Shown in pieces: positions 16,853 through 26,900 of a stretch of 64,000 nucleotides of DNA. Source of the stretch: Chitinophaga pollutisoli (GTDB lineage Bacteria; Bacteroidota; Bacteroidia; Chitinophagales; Chitinophagaceae). Each line of letters starts with the position of its first letter. Within the stretch, counting starts at the first letter, position 1. Both the position numbers and the translations under genes were made by a program. The DNA lies in contig NZ_CP149822.1 of assembly GCF_038396755.1 (NCBI RefSeq), forward strand, positions 2,294,001-2,358,000, in the 5' to 3' direction. Under the pieces are notes generated by a model, which saw only the letters and a list, made by a program, of their open reading frames with translations, made no database searches and had not been told where the DNA came from.

Positions 16853-17566
16853 TTATTTTACTTCTATGCAATAAGTTGCACAACGCCAGATCTTTTCGTA
16901 AGCCTTGCCGTTGTGGTCGCCTTTTTCTTCCTTGGTACCGGCAACTTCTACCATGTAACGGCCGGGCCAGATGGGCGTGAAGGAGGCTTTGCCGGTGCTG
17001 TCGGCCCAGAGCTTCTTGCCCCAGCCGTTCGGCGCGATCACTTCCACTTCCTGGCCAACGGCGGGCTTCAGTTCTTTAAGCGTATAGAAATCAATGTTTT
17101 GTCCGGCTTTCAGGGTGGCATTGGGGGCCGTATATACGCTCAGCACGTTCTGGTTGGCGGCGGCGTCCAGCTGGGCGGAAGCGCCTACGCGCACCACGGC
17201 GCTGGAGTGGTAATCGAGGCGGCTGCCGTGGTAAACGTCTCTTACTACGTGTTTCATGACAACTGTATAAGCGCCGTCCTGGTCCGGGGTGAAGAAAGCT
17301 TTATAGTGATCTTTACCGGGAGCGCTCTGCAGGGGCAGCACTTTCCCGTCGGGGGTGATCACGGAAAGGGCGTAGGATTTGGTGTCGGAGAACCATTTGT
17401 CGAGGGGAGAGATGTCCTTATCGGCGAATTCGCCCCAGAACACCCTAACTTCCTGCGCCTGGCCTTTCTTACCAACCGGACTGGTTTCTATCCAAAGTGC
17501 GTGGCCGAAGGAATTGATGGCGGTAAAAAGCGCCAGGGCCAGCATACATGTAAAACGTGATGACAT
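16853..17566 (-). CDS. DUF4198-family periplasmic protein
   Basis: The 237-residue protein has a signal peptide (ending NSFGHA), and its mature part begins HALWIETSPVGKKGQ, as in DUF4198 proteins, which often sit near metal (nickel, cobalt) or TonB-receptor genes. Later parts show two beta-sandwich-like stretches, FTPDQDGAYTVVMKHV and the closing FTPIWPGRYMVEV. The molecular role of the family is unknown; a metal- or ligand-binding periplasmic function is often guessed. The frame is open to 17695, but the signal peptide fixes the start at 17566. No metal transporter is adjacent, so context does not help here. Confidence 0.75.
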   Translation of the reverse strand: MSSRFTCMLALALFTAINSFGHALWIETSPVGKKGQAQEVRVFWGEFADKDISPLDKWFSDTKSYALSVITPDGKVLPLQSAPGKDHYKAFFTPDQDGAYTVVMKHVVRDVYHGSRLDYHSSAVVRVGASAQLDAAANQNVLSVYTAPNATLKAGQNIDFYTLKELKPAVGQEVEVIAPNGWGKKLWADSTGKASFTPIWPGRYMVEVAGTKEEKGDHNGKAYEKIWRCATYCIEVK

Positions 17567-17749
17567 AAGCTTCTGTTTTGAAGGCGTAAAATTATGGCCC
17601 GGGAGTTGGGGAAGATGATCGGATCGGAAATTTGATTTACGCATCCGGGAAAAATCACGGGCATGTATTTTGCGCTCCGATAGGGATATTTCCATAATTT
17701 AGTAACAATGATATGCGTTATACACGCACAGCCATATAAAATTACCCGC

Positions 17750-18844
17750 ATGAAACGGTTCTTCTTACTGCTCGTTCTCTCCCTGCCCCTTGCCGCCTCC
17801 GCCCAAAAGCTGACGGAATCCGCCATAGACGACATTTCCACCAAAATGGCCGCCACTTTCCTTAAACTCAACGACCCCGCGCTGGTATTTGTCACGGAGC
17901 AGATGAGCCGCACCGGAGCCGGCGGACTGGAAATCGACAAAACGATGCAGGACCTGAAGAAAGATCCCGCAACCATTGACGCTGCCCTGAAATTCCTTTA
18001 TCAATACAGCGATTGCGACCGGCAAACGTTCATTACCAACCTCCGCGCGATGGATATCAAGTCGGGTAATGTTTTCCCGATTGCCACCTATACGGTCAAT
18101 AAATATAAAAACGAAGCCAAGGAACTGATAGACGAGAAAGGCGCCCTGTACAAATCCGGCGCCATCCCGAAAGCCATCACGCTTATGGTAGCGCCGCCGG
18201 CCAATATGAACCAGGCCACAGCCGCCAACCTCGAAGGTACGCCTCCCGCCGCCGCACAGGCCACCCAACAGGCTGCCGGAGCGCCCGCCACCATCAACAC
18301 TACCGCCGCCGGCGTGGAATCCGCCGATACCCGTAACTGGGACGTGCGCCTCGTTTTCGGGATGACCAAACCCGACCAGCTGCTTGACCTCTACGGCAAG
18401 CAAAATGTGGAACTCCGCGACGCCACCGACTTCGACGGCAATGACGCCGGCAAAGCCTGGGTCGTTTACCCGGATACGGAGAACGAAATGGCCGTGGTTT
18501 TCTATAAAGATTCCACCAAAACCATCACTTTCGGCCAGGAAAACGCCAAATGGCGCGCGCCTTTCGGGATCAAACCCGGCGACCCTGTCGATAAAGTGCA
18601 GAAAGTTAACGGCAGAGGCTTCCGGATCAATGGTTTCGAATGGACCAACGGCGGCACCGTCCAGAGCTTCGACGGCGGCCAGCTCGATAATAAGGGCGTT
18701 CACCTCCTGTTCAGGGCGCTCAATACCGGGGACCCCAAGCTCTATGATTCCTTCACCGGCGAAAAATCTTTCCGGTCCGATGCATCGGGCGTAAAAAAGC
18801 TCGGTGTGATCGTGGAAAAGGTCCAATTCCGGACCGGAAACTGA
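17750..18844 (+). CDS. Exported protein of unknown function
   Basis: I do not recognise this 364-residue protein. It has a clear signal peptide (MKRFFLLLVLSLPLAASAQ). Residues ~20-140 are predicted mostly helical with charged patches (MQDLKKDPATIDAALKFL). An Ala/Thr/Pro-rich linker follows (about 150-190), then a mixed region with NWDVRLVFGM, FDGNDAGKAWVVYPD and FGQENAKWRAPFGIKPGD, so two domains joined by a flexible linker are likely. The frame is open upstream to 17708, but the ATG at 17750 starts the signal peptide. It is divergent from the DUF4198 gene and 31 bases upstream of the chloride transporter gene, with which it may be co-transcribed. Confidence 0.7.
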   Translation: MKRFFLLLVLSLPLAASAQKLTESAIDDISTKMAATFLKLNDPALVFVTEQMSRTGAGGLEIDKTMQDLKKDPATIDAALKFLYQYSDCDRQTFITNLRAMDIKSGNVFPIATYTVNKYKNEAKELIDEKGALYKSGAIPKAITLMVAPPANMNQATAANLEGTPPAAAQATQQAAGAPATINTTAAGVESADTRNWDVRLVFGMTKPDQLLDLYGKQNVELRDATDFDGNDAGKAWVVYPDTENEMAVVFYKDSTKTITFGQENAKWRAPFGIKPGDPVDKVQKVNGRGFRINGFEWTNGGTVQSFDGGQLDNKGVHLLFRALNTGDPKLYDSFTGEKSFRSDASGVKKLGVIVEKVQFRTGN

Positions 18845-18875
18845 CCATTAAACTTCGTTTTACTAATTTAGCCGG

Positions 18876-20258
18876 ATGGAAGGAACCGGAAACAAGTATT
18901 ACAGGTTATTGGTCAAGCTGGGAAATATCAGGTCGAAATATACCTCCCACCGTAATTTTTTAATTCTTATCAGTTTCATCGTTGGCGTGATTGCAGCCCT
19001 CGCGGCAGTAGCGCTCAAGGTGTCTGTAGCGTTTTTCGAGCACCGTGCGGAGTCGATGAACGACTGGATGGGCAGCAACTGGCTGTCGGCCATCTTCCCG
19101 CTGATCGGCACCGGCCTTTCTTTTCTGTTGCTCACCCGTTTTTTCCAGGGACGGCTGAACCGGGGGATCGGTTTTATTATCCATAACATCGTCGCCAATA
19201 AAGGCAGGATCGAAAAAAGGCATACTTACGGCCACATCCTCACCGCAGCGCTCACCACGGGCTTTGGCGGCAGCGTGGGCCTGGAAGCACCCATCGTGGC
19301 CACCGGCGCCGCCATCGGTTCCAATACCGGCCGCGACCTCCGGCTATCTTCAAAAGATACCGTTCTGCTCCTCGCCTGCGGCACTGCCAGCGGTATCGCG
19401 GCGGTGTTCAACAGCCCGTTCGCCGGGATCATCTTCGTCCTCGAAATCTTCCTCCTCGATTTTACCATTCCCTTCTTCATTCCCCTCCTGATCTCCACCG
19501 CCACGGCCACCGTGGTATCCCAACTGATCTATCCCGGGAAATTTATTTTTACCGCCAGCGAAAGCTGGAACATCCAGGCCATCCCGTTTTACATCTGCCT
19601 CGGCATCGCCTGCGGTATGGTATCGGTATACGTTACACACATGGTGGAATGGATCGAAGGATTTTTCCACAAACGCAAAATGAGCTGGAAAACCTGGCTG
19701 ATGGCGGGCGTCCCGCTTTGCGGCATCATCTTTTTCCTGCCGGGCCTCTACGGCGAAGGTTACTCCACCATCACCCAGCTGCTGGCCGGCAACTATGCCG
19801 CCATCACTTCCCACTCGCTCCTGCAAGGGTACAGCACGGAAATCTGGGCGGTGATCCTCATGTCGGTTTTGCTCATCACTTTTAAAGTGATCTGCGCAGT
19901 GCTGACCATCTGCGCCGGCGGCAACGGCGGTGTTTTCGCACCGTCGATGATCACGGGCGGGATTACGGGGTTCCTGTTCGCCTATCTTGTCAACGTAACC
20001 GGCATTTACCATCTTAACACCCCCAACTTTATCATCACCGCCATGGCCGGCGTGCTGGCTGGCGTGATGCACGCACCGCTCACCGCCATCTTCCTGCTGG
20101 CGGAGATTTCCGGGGGCTACAAACTGTTCGTGCCGCTGATGATCGTAACGGCCATCTCCTACTTCATCACCCGCAAATACATCAAGTATTCGGTGTACCA
20201 TAAATCGCTGGTGGAAAAGAAAATCCTGTCCGACGATTACCTCCCCGATCACTTCTGA
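18876..20258 (+). CDS. ClC-family chloride channel/transporter
   Basis: The 460-residue integral membrane protein has about ten or more hydrophobic segments from residue 26 to 440. It shows ClC selectivity-filter motifs: GFGGSVGLEAPIVATGAAIG, where the glutamate corresponds to the gating glutamate of CLC-ec1, and GGNGGVFAPSMITGG for the GxFxP motif. The usual GREGP appears as GLEAP, so glycine is replaced by alanine after the gate glutamate. No C-terminal CBS domains are present. Members are Cl-/H+ exchangers or Cl- channels, used for example in acid resistance. It follows the unknown exported protein by 31 bases and ends at a strong hairpin. Confidence 0.92.
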   Translation: MEGTGNKYYRLLVKLGNIRSKYTSHRNFLILISFIVGVIAALAAVALKVSVAFFEHRAESMNDWMGSNWLSAIFPLIGTGLSFLLLTRFFQGRLNRGIGFIIHNIVANKGRIEKRHTYGHILTAALTTGFGGSVGLEAPIVATGAAIGSNTGRDLRLSSKDTVLLLACGTASGIAAVFNSPFAGIIFVLEIFLLDFTIPFFIPLLISTATATVVSQLIYPGKFIFTASESWNIQAIPFYICLGIACGMVSVYVTHMVEWIEGFFHKRKMSWKTWLMAGVPLCGIIFFLPGLYGEGYSTITQLLAGNYAAITSHSLLQGYSTEIWAVILMSVLLITFKVICAVLTICAGGNGGVFAPSMITGGITGFLFAYLVNVTGIYHLNTPNFIITAMAGVLAGVMHAPLTAIFLLAEISGGYKLFVPLMIVTAISYFITRKYIKYSVYHKSLVEKKILSDDYLPDHF

Positions 20259-20266
20259 TCCCTTCA

Positions 20267-20312
20267 TAAAAAAACAGCCCCCGGCGCAGCGAAGCACCGG
20301 GGGCTGTTCGTT
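20267..20312. terminator. Shared terminator between convergent genes
   Basis: Arms 20273-20284 and 20297-20308 (AACAGCCCCCGG and its complement) pair perfectly over 12 bases. An A run on the left gives the T tract for the minus-strand gene ending at 20344; the plus side has only a short T tract (CGTTTCTG). It probably serves both directions. Confidence 0.8.
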
Positions 20313-20343
20313 TCTGCCCTCCTGAAAAGGACGGCATCGGGTT

Positions 20344-21660
20344 CTATTTTTTCGTCAGTTTACGGATAGCATGATTTGCCTGGTCGGCCACGTACACGTT
20401 GCCCTGCGCGTCCACACAAACGTCTGTCGGCGTGTTGAGCTGCGCGCCCGCGCCCAGCCCGTCCGTGAATCCGCGCGCGCCGCCCGCGATGGACACCACT
20501 TTCCCGTCCGGTGAAATCTTCCGGATTTTGTGGTTGTTCAGATCGGCTACGTACACATTCCCGTCTCCGTCGATCGTGATGCCGTAAGGATCGGCGAACC
20601 GCGCGCCGGCGGCATCGCCGTCGAGGTAGCCGGAATTGCCATCGCCCGCGAGCGTAGTTACCACTCCCGCCGGCGTCACTTTACGGATGCGCTGGTTGAG
20701 CCTGTCGGCGATGAGCAGATTCCCGTCCTTATCGATTTCCAATCCGCTCGGGTTGCGGAACTGGGCGGCGGTGCCTGTTCCGTTGGCGAAAGCGGGCGTT
20801 CCGTTCCCGGCAAGGGTGGTCACTTGTCCGTCTGCCGAAATTTTGCGGATGCGGTGGTTATTGTTATCTGCAACATACAGGTTTCCTGCGGCGTCTGCCA
20901 CGATATCCAGCGGCTGGTTGAATTGTGCCGTACTGGCATCTCCATCCGCGAATCCGGAAACGCCTGTCCCGGCAACGGTGCTAACAACACCGGCGGGGGT
21001 GATTTTGCGGATGGCGTGGTTATCGCGGTCGGCCACGAAAATATTTCCCTGCGCATCTTCCACGGCGCGCCAGGGCAGGCGGAACCTCGCCGCGGCCCCG
21101 GTGGCATTCACATAACCGGCCGTGGTGGCGCCCGCGATGGGAACGGCCTGACCGGCGGTGGTAATCCGGCGGATGCGGTTGTTGCCGCGGTCGGTCACAA
21201 TCACGGAGCCATCGTTACCAATGGCCACGCCTTGCACCGTGCGGAACAGCGCATCGGCAACAGGGCCATCCACCGAACCGGCGGTGCCGCTACCGGCGAG
21301 GGTAGTCACCTGGTATTCTTCCAGCGGCGGCAGATAAGTGAACAGCCCACCCGTTACGGTGCCTTTCGGCGTTGCAACGGTTACCGGGCCGGTGGTGCCG
21401 TCTTCCGGCGAAACCACCTGCAACGCGTTTTCCGACGCTTCAATTACGACAGCGGCCTTCCCCCCGAGCTGCACGGTGTTTTCGGCACGGATGGTACTGA
21501 AGTTTTTACCCTTGATCGTGATGATCATATTCGGATGTCCCGAAGAAGGATATACGGCGATGATGGAGGGCGTGACGGGCTTTTCCGCATCGTCGTCTTT
21601 ATCGCATGCCGCCAGCAAAGCGAAAGCCGGCAGCAGTAAGCAGGATATAATTTTTTTCAT
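20344..21660 (-). CDS. IPT/TIG-NHL repeat lipoprotein
   Basis: The 438-residue protein has a lipoprotein signal (lipobox LAAC, Cys19), an IPT/TIG immunoglobulin-like domain at about residues 30-110 (YPSSGHPNMIITIKGKNF), and then six NHL-type repeats of about 53-56 residues built on patterns such as GNIFVADRDNHAIRKITPAG and VTTLAGDGN. This gives a surface-anchored beta-propeller, usually a protein- or glycan-binding platform. It is the last gene of the sigma/FecR/SusC/SusD/phosphodiester-glycosidase locus, 21 bases downstream of the glycosidase, and probably binds the substrate at the cell surface. Lipoproteins of this architecture are common last genes of Bacteroidota import loci; function is inferred. 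Confidence 0.85.
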   Translation of the reverse strand: MKKIISCLLLPAFALLAACDKDDDAEKPVTPSIIAVYPSSGHPNMIITIKGKNFSTIRAENTVQLGGKAAVVIEASENALQVVSPEDGTTGPVTVATPKGTVTGGLFTYLPPLEEYQVTTLAGSGTAGSVDGPVADALFRTVQGVAIGNDGSVIVTDRGNNRIRRITTAGQAVPIAGATTAGYVNATGAAARFRLPWRAVEDAQGNIFVADRDNHAIRKITPAGVVSTVAGTGVSGFADGDASTAQFNQPLDIVADAAGNLYVADNNNHRIRKISADGQVTTLAGNGTPAFANGTGTAAQFRNPSGLEIDKDGNLLIADRLNQRIRKVTPAGVVTTLAGDGNSGYLDGDAAGARFADPYGITIDGDGNVYVADLNNHKIRKISPDGKVVSIAGGARGFTDGLGAGAQLNTPTDVCVDAQGNVYVADQANHAIRKLTKK

Positions 21661-21681
21661 GTCTGGCAGAATTGAATCAGG

Positions 21682-22593
21682 TTATTGGGAAATGATCATC
21701 CAGGCGTTGCCCACGGCGCGGTTGGTGCCGTCGCTGGGACGGTTGCGCACCTGCCATACATCTGCCAGCGGATGTTTAATCATGAAAGTGCTGCTGCCGC
21801 CGCCGTCGACGTTGATGGCGATGGTGGAACCGCAGGCTTTCAGCATTTGGCCCAGCTGGGTGATGGTGCAGCCGTTAGAGTAATAAAAGCTGCGGCCGTC
21901 GACCACGATGAAGTACATTTTCCCCTGAGCGTTCATACCGATGCCGGTGCGGGGCTCCACGGAAAGATCGGTTTGGGTGAGGATCTGGTTATCCCTGACC
22001 AGCATGGGACCGCCGCCGAGTGCGTCTTCCAGGTCGTTTTGCACGGCCAGGAAATCCTGCCGGTCGCCGATGTAGGGTTTCCCGTTTTTCAGCACGCCCA
22101 TAAACGTGGCGCTGCGCGCGTTGGCCCAGGTGGTTTTGAGCACCACGCCGTCGCGCACGTATATGCCGCGGGGCTCACCGGTGGAGGTGTTGAAGAAATC
22201 CGCGTTCACACCGGCCAAAACTTTGTATCCGGGTTTTTCGATGTATTTGGCCATGTCGGGCACGGTCTGCATTGCGTAGGCTGCGGCGTTGTAGGGCGTC
22301 CCCGCCTGCAGCAGGAGGCCCGGGTGGTTAGCGTCCACCTCGAGGATGAAGGCGCGCATGGAGTATCCTTCGCGGCTCAGGTAGTGGATATCGGTTTCCT
22401 TAATGCCGGGCGCCACTTCGAACAGGGTGTCGCTGAAAACCTGCGCCATCACGCCCGCGCTGTCGAGGATGCGTTGGGTCAGGGGGCTTTTGATTGTATA
22501 GGGCGCCTGCGCTATGGCTTCGTCTTTCTTACAGCCGATCAGCAATGCGTACACCAGCGTCAATCCCCATACCAGTTTATATTTAAGCAGCAT
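21682..22593 (-). CDS. Phosphodiester glycosidase (NAGPA family) lipoprotein
   Basis: The 303-residue protein has a lipoprotein-like signal (LLIGC, Cys21) and the NAGPA/DUF2233 fold: VLAGVNADFFNTSTGEPRGI, ALGGGPMLVRD, PRTGIGMN, and the closing catalytic-region motif INVDGGGSSTF. The family type member, human 'uncovering enzyme', removes N-acetylglucosamine from a GlcNAc-1-phospho-6-mannose diester; bacterial members cleave sugar-phosphodiester bonds. It lies directly after SusD (17 bases) and is the only catabolic enzyme of this locus, so the imported substrate is probably a phosphodiester-linked glycan, such as a capsule or wall polymer. The exact substrate is unknown. Confidence 0.88.
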   Translation of the reverse strand: MLLKYKLVWGLTLVYALLIGCKKDEAIAQAPYTIKSPLTQRILDSAGVMAQVFSDTLFEVAPGIKETDIHYLSREGYSMRAFILEVDANHPGLLLQAGTPYNAAAYAMQTVPDMAKYIEKPGYKVLAGVNADFFNTSTGEPRGIYVRDGVVLKTTWANARSATFMGVLKNGKPYIGDRQDFLAVQNDLEDALGGGPMLVRDNQILTQTDLSVEPRTGIGMNAQGKMYFIVVDGRSFYYSNGCTITQLGQMLKACGSTIAINVDGGGSSTFMIKHPLADVWQVRNRPSDGTNRAVGNAWMIISQ

Positions 22594-22610
22594 AGAATCG
22601 TTTTGAAGGA

Positions 22611-23897
22611 TTAGTAATCGTCGTTTTGATCGAGGTTGGTATTAAGTGCCAGTTCGTTCATGGGCAAGGGGTATTTCACTTCTCGCTCCATAATACCTAG
22701 TTCGGACACGGCTTTACCGGTGCGCACGAGGTCGTACCAGCGGTGCCCTTCGCCCAGTAATTCCTTTCTCCGCTCCAGCAACACGGCATTGAGATACGCC
22801 GCTTCTCCCACAGGGTTTACCGGGCCCAGCCCGCGGAAAGCGCGCAGCTCGTTAAGCCTGTCCAACCCCGCCATCCCCTGCGCTTCGGCGCTGATCAGGT
22901 ACATTTCGCCCAGGCGCACGATCACGATGGGATCGGTGCCCGATTGCCCGCTGGGATATTTGTTGATGATCCGCAACCCGGAAAATGTTTCAACAGACAT
23001 GGCGGTGCGTTTATCGTCGGCCGTGAACATATCCATCGTTTCCTGGGTGGGGCGGTACACATAGCTCCCTTTCACTTCGTGTGCGTAGGTGTAGAAAAGC
23101 GTGCTCACGCGAATCGAGGATTCGATGGTCAGGTTCTTGAAAGAAAAAATCTCTTCGGTGTTGGCCGTAGCCCTGAAAATTTTCTCAAAAGCATCGAGCG
23201 CGAACAAGCCGCTTTCGATCACTTCCTCCGCCAGCGCTGCGGCTTCCGCTTTCTTCCCCTGCGCGAGCTTCACACGCGCCATGAGCGCCTTCGCGGCTGA
23301 AGACGACACCCGGTAGTATTGCCCCGTAGCATACGCCGGCGCCTGGGCTATCGCCAGTTCCAATTCTTTTTCAACGAACGCCCAGGTTTCCGCTTCCGAA
23401 TTGCGCGACACTTTTTCGTTCGTGTTGCGCTCCAGCACCGGCACGCCGCCCCAGCGGGTGACGAGGTTGTAATAAATGAGCCCGCGGAAGAAATGCACCG
23501 TGCCTTCGATCTCTGATTTCCGCGTGGAAGCCGGGATGCGCGCGAGGGTTTCCAACAGGTTATTCACCTGGTACAGCGAGGCATAATACCCGTTCCAGGC
23601 GTTGGACATCAGGCCGTTTTCCGGCCGCAGCACGTTGCTGATGAAGGTATTAAGCCCCCCGTCGCTCGTAGCGCCGGAGTTGATGAGGTTGCCGCCGACG
23701 ATATCGAACGAAATGTACGACTCGGATCCGGGCGCATTCTGCACCCGGTTGTAAACGCCTACCAGGAAGGCTTCCACATCGGCTTCAGACAGCGTGTTGG
23801 TGGCCACGGCCGAATGCGATTTCACGTCCAGCAGTTTGCTGCAGGATGCAACCATGAGGCTGCCCGTGATCAGTGCTGGTATCAATATTCTTTTCAT
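22611..23897 (-). CDS. SusD/RagB-family surface substrate-binding lipoprotein
   Basis: The 428-residue lipoprotein (lipobox VASC, Cys19) begins KLLDVKSHSAV, as usual for SusD-like proteins, with TPR-like helical segments (FFRGLIYYNLVTRWGGVPVL is the classic SusD signature) and the C-terminal RLGEMYLISAEA and ERRKELLGEGHRWYDLVR motifs of the RagB domain. It caps the SusC channel and captures the ligand at the cell surface. It starts 18 bases after the SusC stop. It is shorter than many SusD proteins (about 430 against 500-600 residues) but all family landmarks are present. Confidence 0.94.
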   Translation of the reverse strand: MKRILIPALITGSLMVASCSKLLDVKSHSAVATNTLSEADVEAFLVGVYNRVQNAPGSESYISFDIVGGNLINSGATSDGGLNTFISNVLRPENGLMSNAWNGYYASLYQVNNLLETLARIPASTRKSEIEGTVHFFRGLIYYNLVTRWGGVPVLERNTNEKVSRNSEAETWAFVEKELELAIAQAPAYATGQYYRVSSSAAKALMARVKLAQGKKAEAAALAEEVIESGLFALDAFEKIFRATANTEEIFSFKNLTIESSIRVSTLFYTYAHEVKGSYVYRPTQETMDMFTADDKRTAMSVETFSGLRIINKYPSGQSGTDPIVIVRLGEMYLISAEAQGMAGLDRLNELRAFRGLGPVNPVGEAAYLNAVLLERRKELLGEGHRWYDLVRTGKAVSELGIMEREVKYPLPMNELALNTNLDQNDDY

Positions 23898-23915
23898 GAC
23901 GATGTTTGCTTCGGT

Positions 23916-26900
23916 TTAAAAATGCAGGTTGATGCCGAAATTGAAAGAACGCGGCTGCGGAAGCACCAGGTTATCCTCCCCGATGAAACGCGGATCCAGG
24001 TCCGACGATACTTCCGGGTCGAGGCCGGAATATTTCGTCCACAACGCGAGGTTGTCGGCCTGCGCATACACGCGCAAACGCTTCACATGCGCGCGTTGCA
24101 GCCAGGTGCGCGGCAACTCGTATCCCAGCGAAACGGTCCTTACACGCAGAAAACTGCCGTCTTCCAGCCAGCGCGAGGAGTTCGCAATATTCTGCGCCTG
24201 GTTGTAGATCGCGCGGGGAACAGTGTTGCTTGTGCCGGGGCCCGTCCAGCGGGCTTCCGCTACATGCCGGAAATTATTCGTCCCGTTCTGCCCAAGTCTC
24301 TCCACCATGATCCGCGAAGTATTGTACACGTCGTTTCCGTAGGTATAATTCAGGAAAACGGTCAGGTCGAAGTTTTTGTAGCGGAATGTATTATTCCAGC
24401 CCCCGAAGAAATCCGCGTTGGAACTGCCTACCACCTGGCGGTCGTTGATATCGATCACACCATCGCCATTGATGTCTTCATAATGCACGTCGCCCGCGCG
24501 GACGCCGGTGTTGTATTGCGGCAGTGGCACATCTTTGTCGTCCTGGAAAATGCCGATCATCTTATACACCCAGATGCTGCCGATGTCTTTCCCTACCTGC
24601 AGGCCGCGGTTGCTACCTACCGACAACAGGTCGTTATCGCCGATCAGGGAAGTAATGCGGTTGCGGATGAAAGAGATGTTGAAGTCGGATTGCCATTGCA
24701 GTTCACCAAAGCTGTAATTCCCGTTCAGCGCCAGTTCCAGGCCCTTGTTCCGCATCGATCCGATGTTGCTGGTGATGCTGGTAAAGCCGGATGTGGCGTG
24801 GATGGGCATGTTATACAGGAGATTCGTCGTGTTCTTCACGAAATAATCCACCGTGAAGCTGAGCGCGCCTTTCCAAAGAGAGACTTCCACGCCCGCGTCC
24901 AGCTGGTTGGCTTTTTCCCAGGTCAGCGCTTCGTTGCCGAACCCTGTGATCGCGATACCGCTTTTGCCGTCGTAGTTGTACCCGCCGCCGGTCAGCGCCT
25001 GGTACGCGTAGTTGCTCACGCCTTCCTGGTTACCGGTGGAACCGTAGCTCATGCGCACTTTCAGGTCGGTTCCGGATTGGGTCCACCAGGGTTCCTTCGA
25101 CACCTGCCAGCCGGCAGACACGGAAGGGAAATAACCGTAGCGGTTGTTGGGAGAGAAGCGCGAAGAACCGTCGGTACGGATGGACGCACCCAACAGGTAA
25201 CGTTCCTTATACGCCAGGTTGGCGCGCCCGAAATACGATTCCATGGCGTTGCCATACAGGTTGGTGCCCGCGTTCGTGATCACCGATGCCGCGTTCAGCA
25301 CGTCGAACGAAGGCGCGGGGAAACCGTTCCCATCGATTCCGCTGGTGGAAGTCATCACCCGCTGGAACGAGTGGCCCGCCAGCACGTCGAGCTTCAGTTC
25401 ACCGAAGCGCTTGCCATAAGTCAGGGTGTTTTCGAGGAGGATATTAGTCATCCAGCGGCGGTTGTCGGCGATGCGGCCGTTGCCCGTTCCGTAAGGATGT
25501 TTGGCGTTGTAATACACGTAATCGTTGGTGAGGCCCACATCGGACCCGAACGAAGTTTTGTATGTCAGGCCGGGCATAAGGCGCAGCTCTGCGAAGGCGT
25601 TGCCGATCATCCGGTAGTTCTGCAGCTGCGCTACTTCTTCTTTGAGGATCTGGATGGGATTGTGGTACACCAGGTCGGAAGTGCCACCTACGTAATAAGA
25701 ACCGTCGGGCTTGTACGGCCGGTCGAACGGACGGTGCGGCAAGCTCCTGCCCATCACGGTGGAACCGAGGTTGGAGCCGGGCACACGGTTGTTGTCGGAA
25801 TAACTGAAGCTCACGTTCACGCCGGTGCGCAGCCAGCTGAGGGGCTCGCTGGCGAGGTTGATGCGGCCGGTGTATTTTTTCAGGTCGTTGTAGATGATGG
25901 TGCCTTGCTGGTTGAGGAAACCGCCGGAGATGTAATATGTCGTTTTATCGTTGCCGCCGGAAACGGACAGGTCCACGTTCTGCGACCAGGCCTTGCGGAG
26001 CACGAGGTCCATCCAGTCGGTGTCGGGCAGGCCCGGGTAGGGATGATCGATGCCCTGGATGAATTTGCTGTTGCCGGGCTCGTACCCGTATTGTTTGTTG
26101 TAATTGTCGATCGCTTCGTTGGCTACTTCCAGGTAGAGTTTGGAATCCGCCATTTCGATTTTATGCAGGTTCATCACCTCCGACATGCCGGCCCAGGCGT
26201 TGAGGCTCAGCTGCCCGGCGCCTTTCCTGCCGTTTTTGGTGGTGATGAGCACCACGCCGTTGGTGGCGCGGGAGCCGTAGATGGCCGCAGACGCTGCATC
26301 TTTCAGCACTTCGACGGACGCGATGTCTTGCGGGTTCAGTTGCGCGAGGGGGTTCATCCTGCCGCCGAAATTGAACACACCGGCGTCGTGCGGAATGATG
26401 GGCACCCCGTCGATCACGTACAGCGGTTCGTTGCTGGCGCTCAGCGATCCCGTTCCGCGGACGCTCACGCGCAATCCTGCGCCGGGCATCCCCGAAGAGG
26501 AGGAGATATTCACACCGGGCATGCGGCCCTGCAGCATCTGGTCGGGGCCCAGGACCGGGCGGGCGTTCAGCTCATCCGGCCGGAAGGTGCTGATGGAGCC
26601 GGTAAGCTCCGTTTTCTTTTGCGTGCCGTATCCTACCACTACTACCTGCTGGATATTGCGGGTTTCGCGCTGCAGGAAGATCTGCACGGGTTTATCGTCG
26701 TTTACCATTACGGTTTTGGAAGTATACCCGATGAAGGTGAACACCAGCGTCGCCGGCACGTCTGCGTTCTGTAAGGCAAAACGGCCATTTGCATCCGTGA
26801 CGGTTCCGCCGGCGGCGCCCTTCACGGCAACGGACACCCCGGGAAGCGGTTCCCTGCTGTCGGCATCGGTGACCACGCCCGTGAGTTTCACGGCCGCCTT

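Noticed and set aside
23814-26774. 986-residue open frame on the plus strand
   Set aside because: It lies antisense to the well-supported SusC gene, has no signal peptide or domain, and a composition (many Val, His, Arg) typical of the complement of GC-rich coding DNA.
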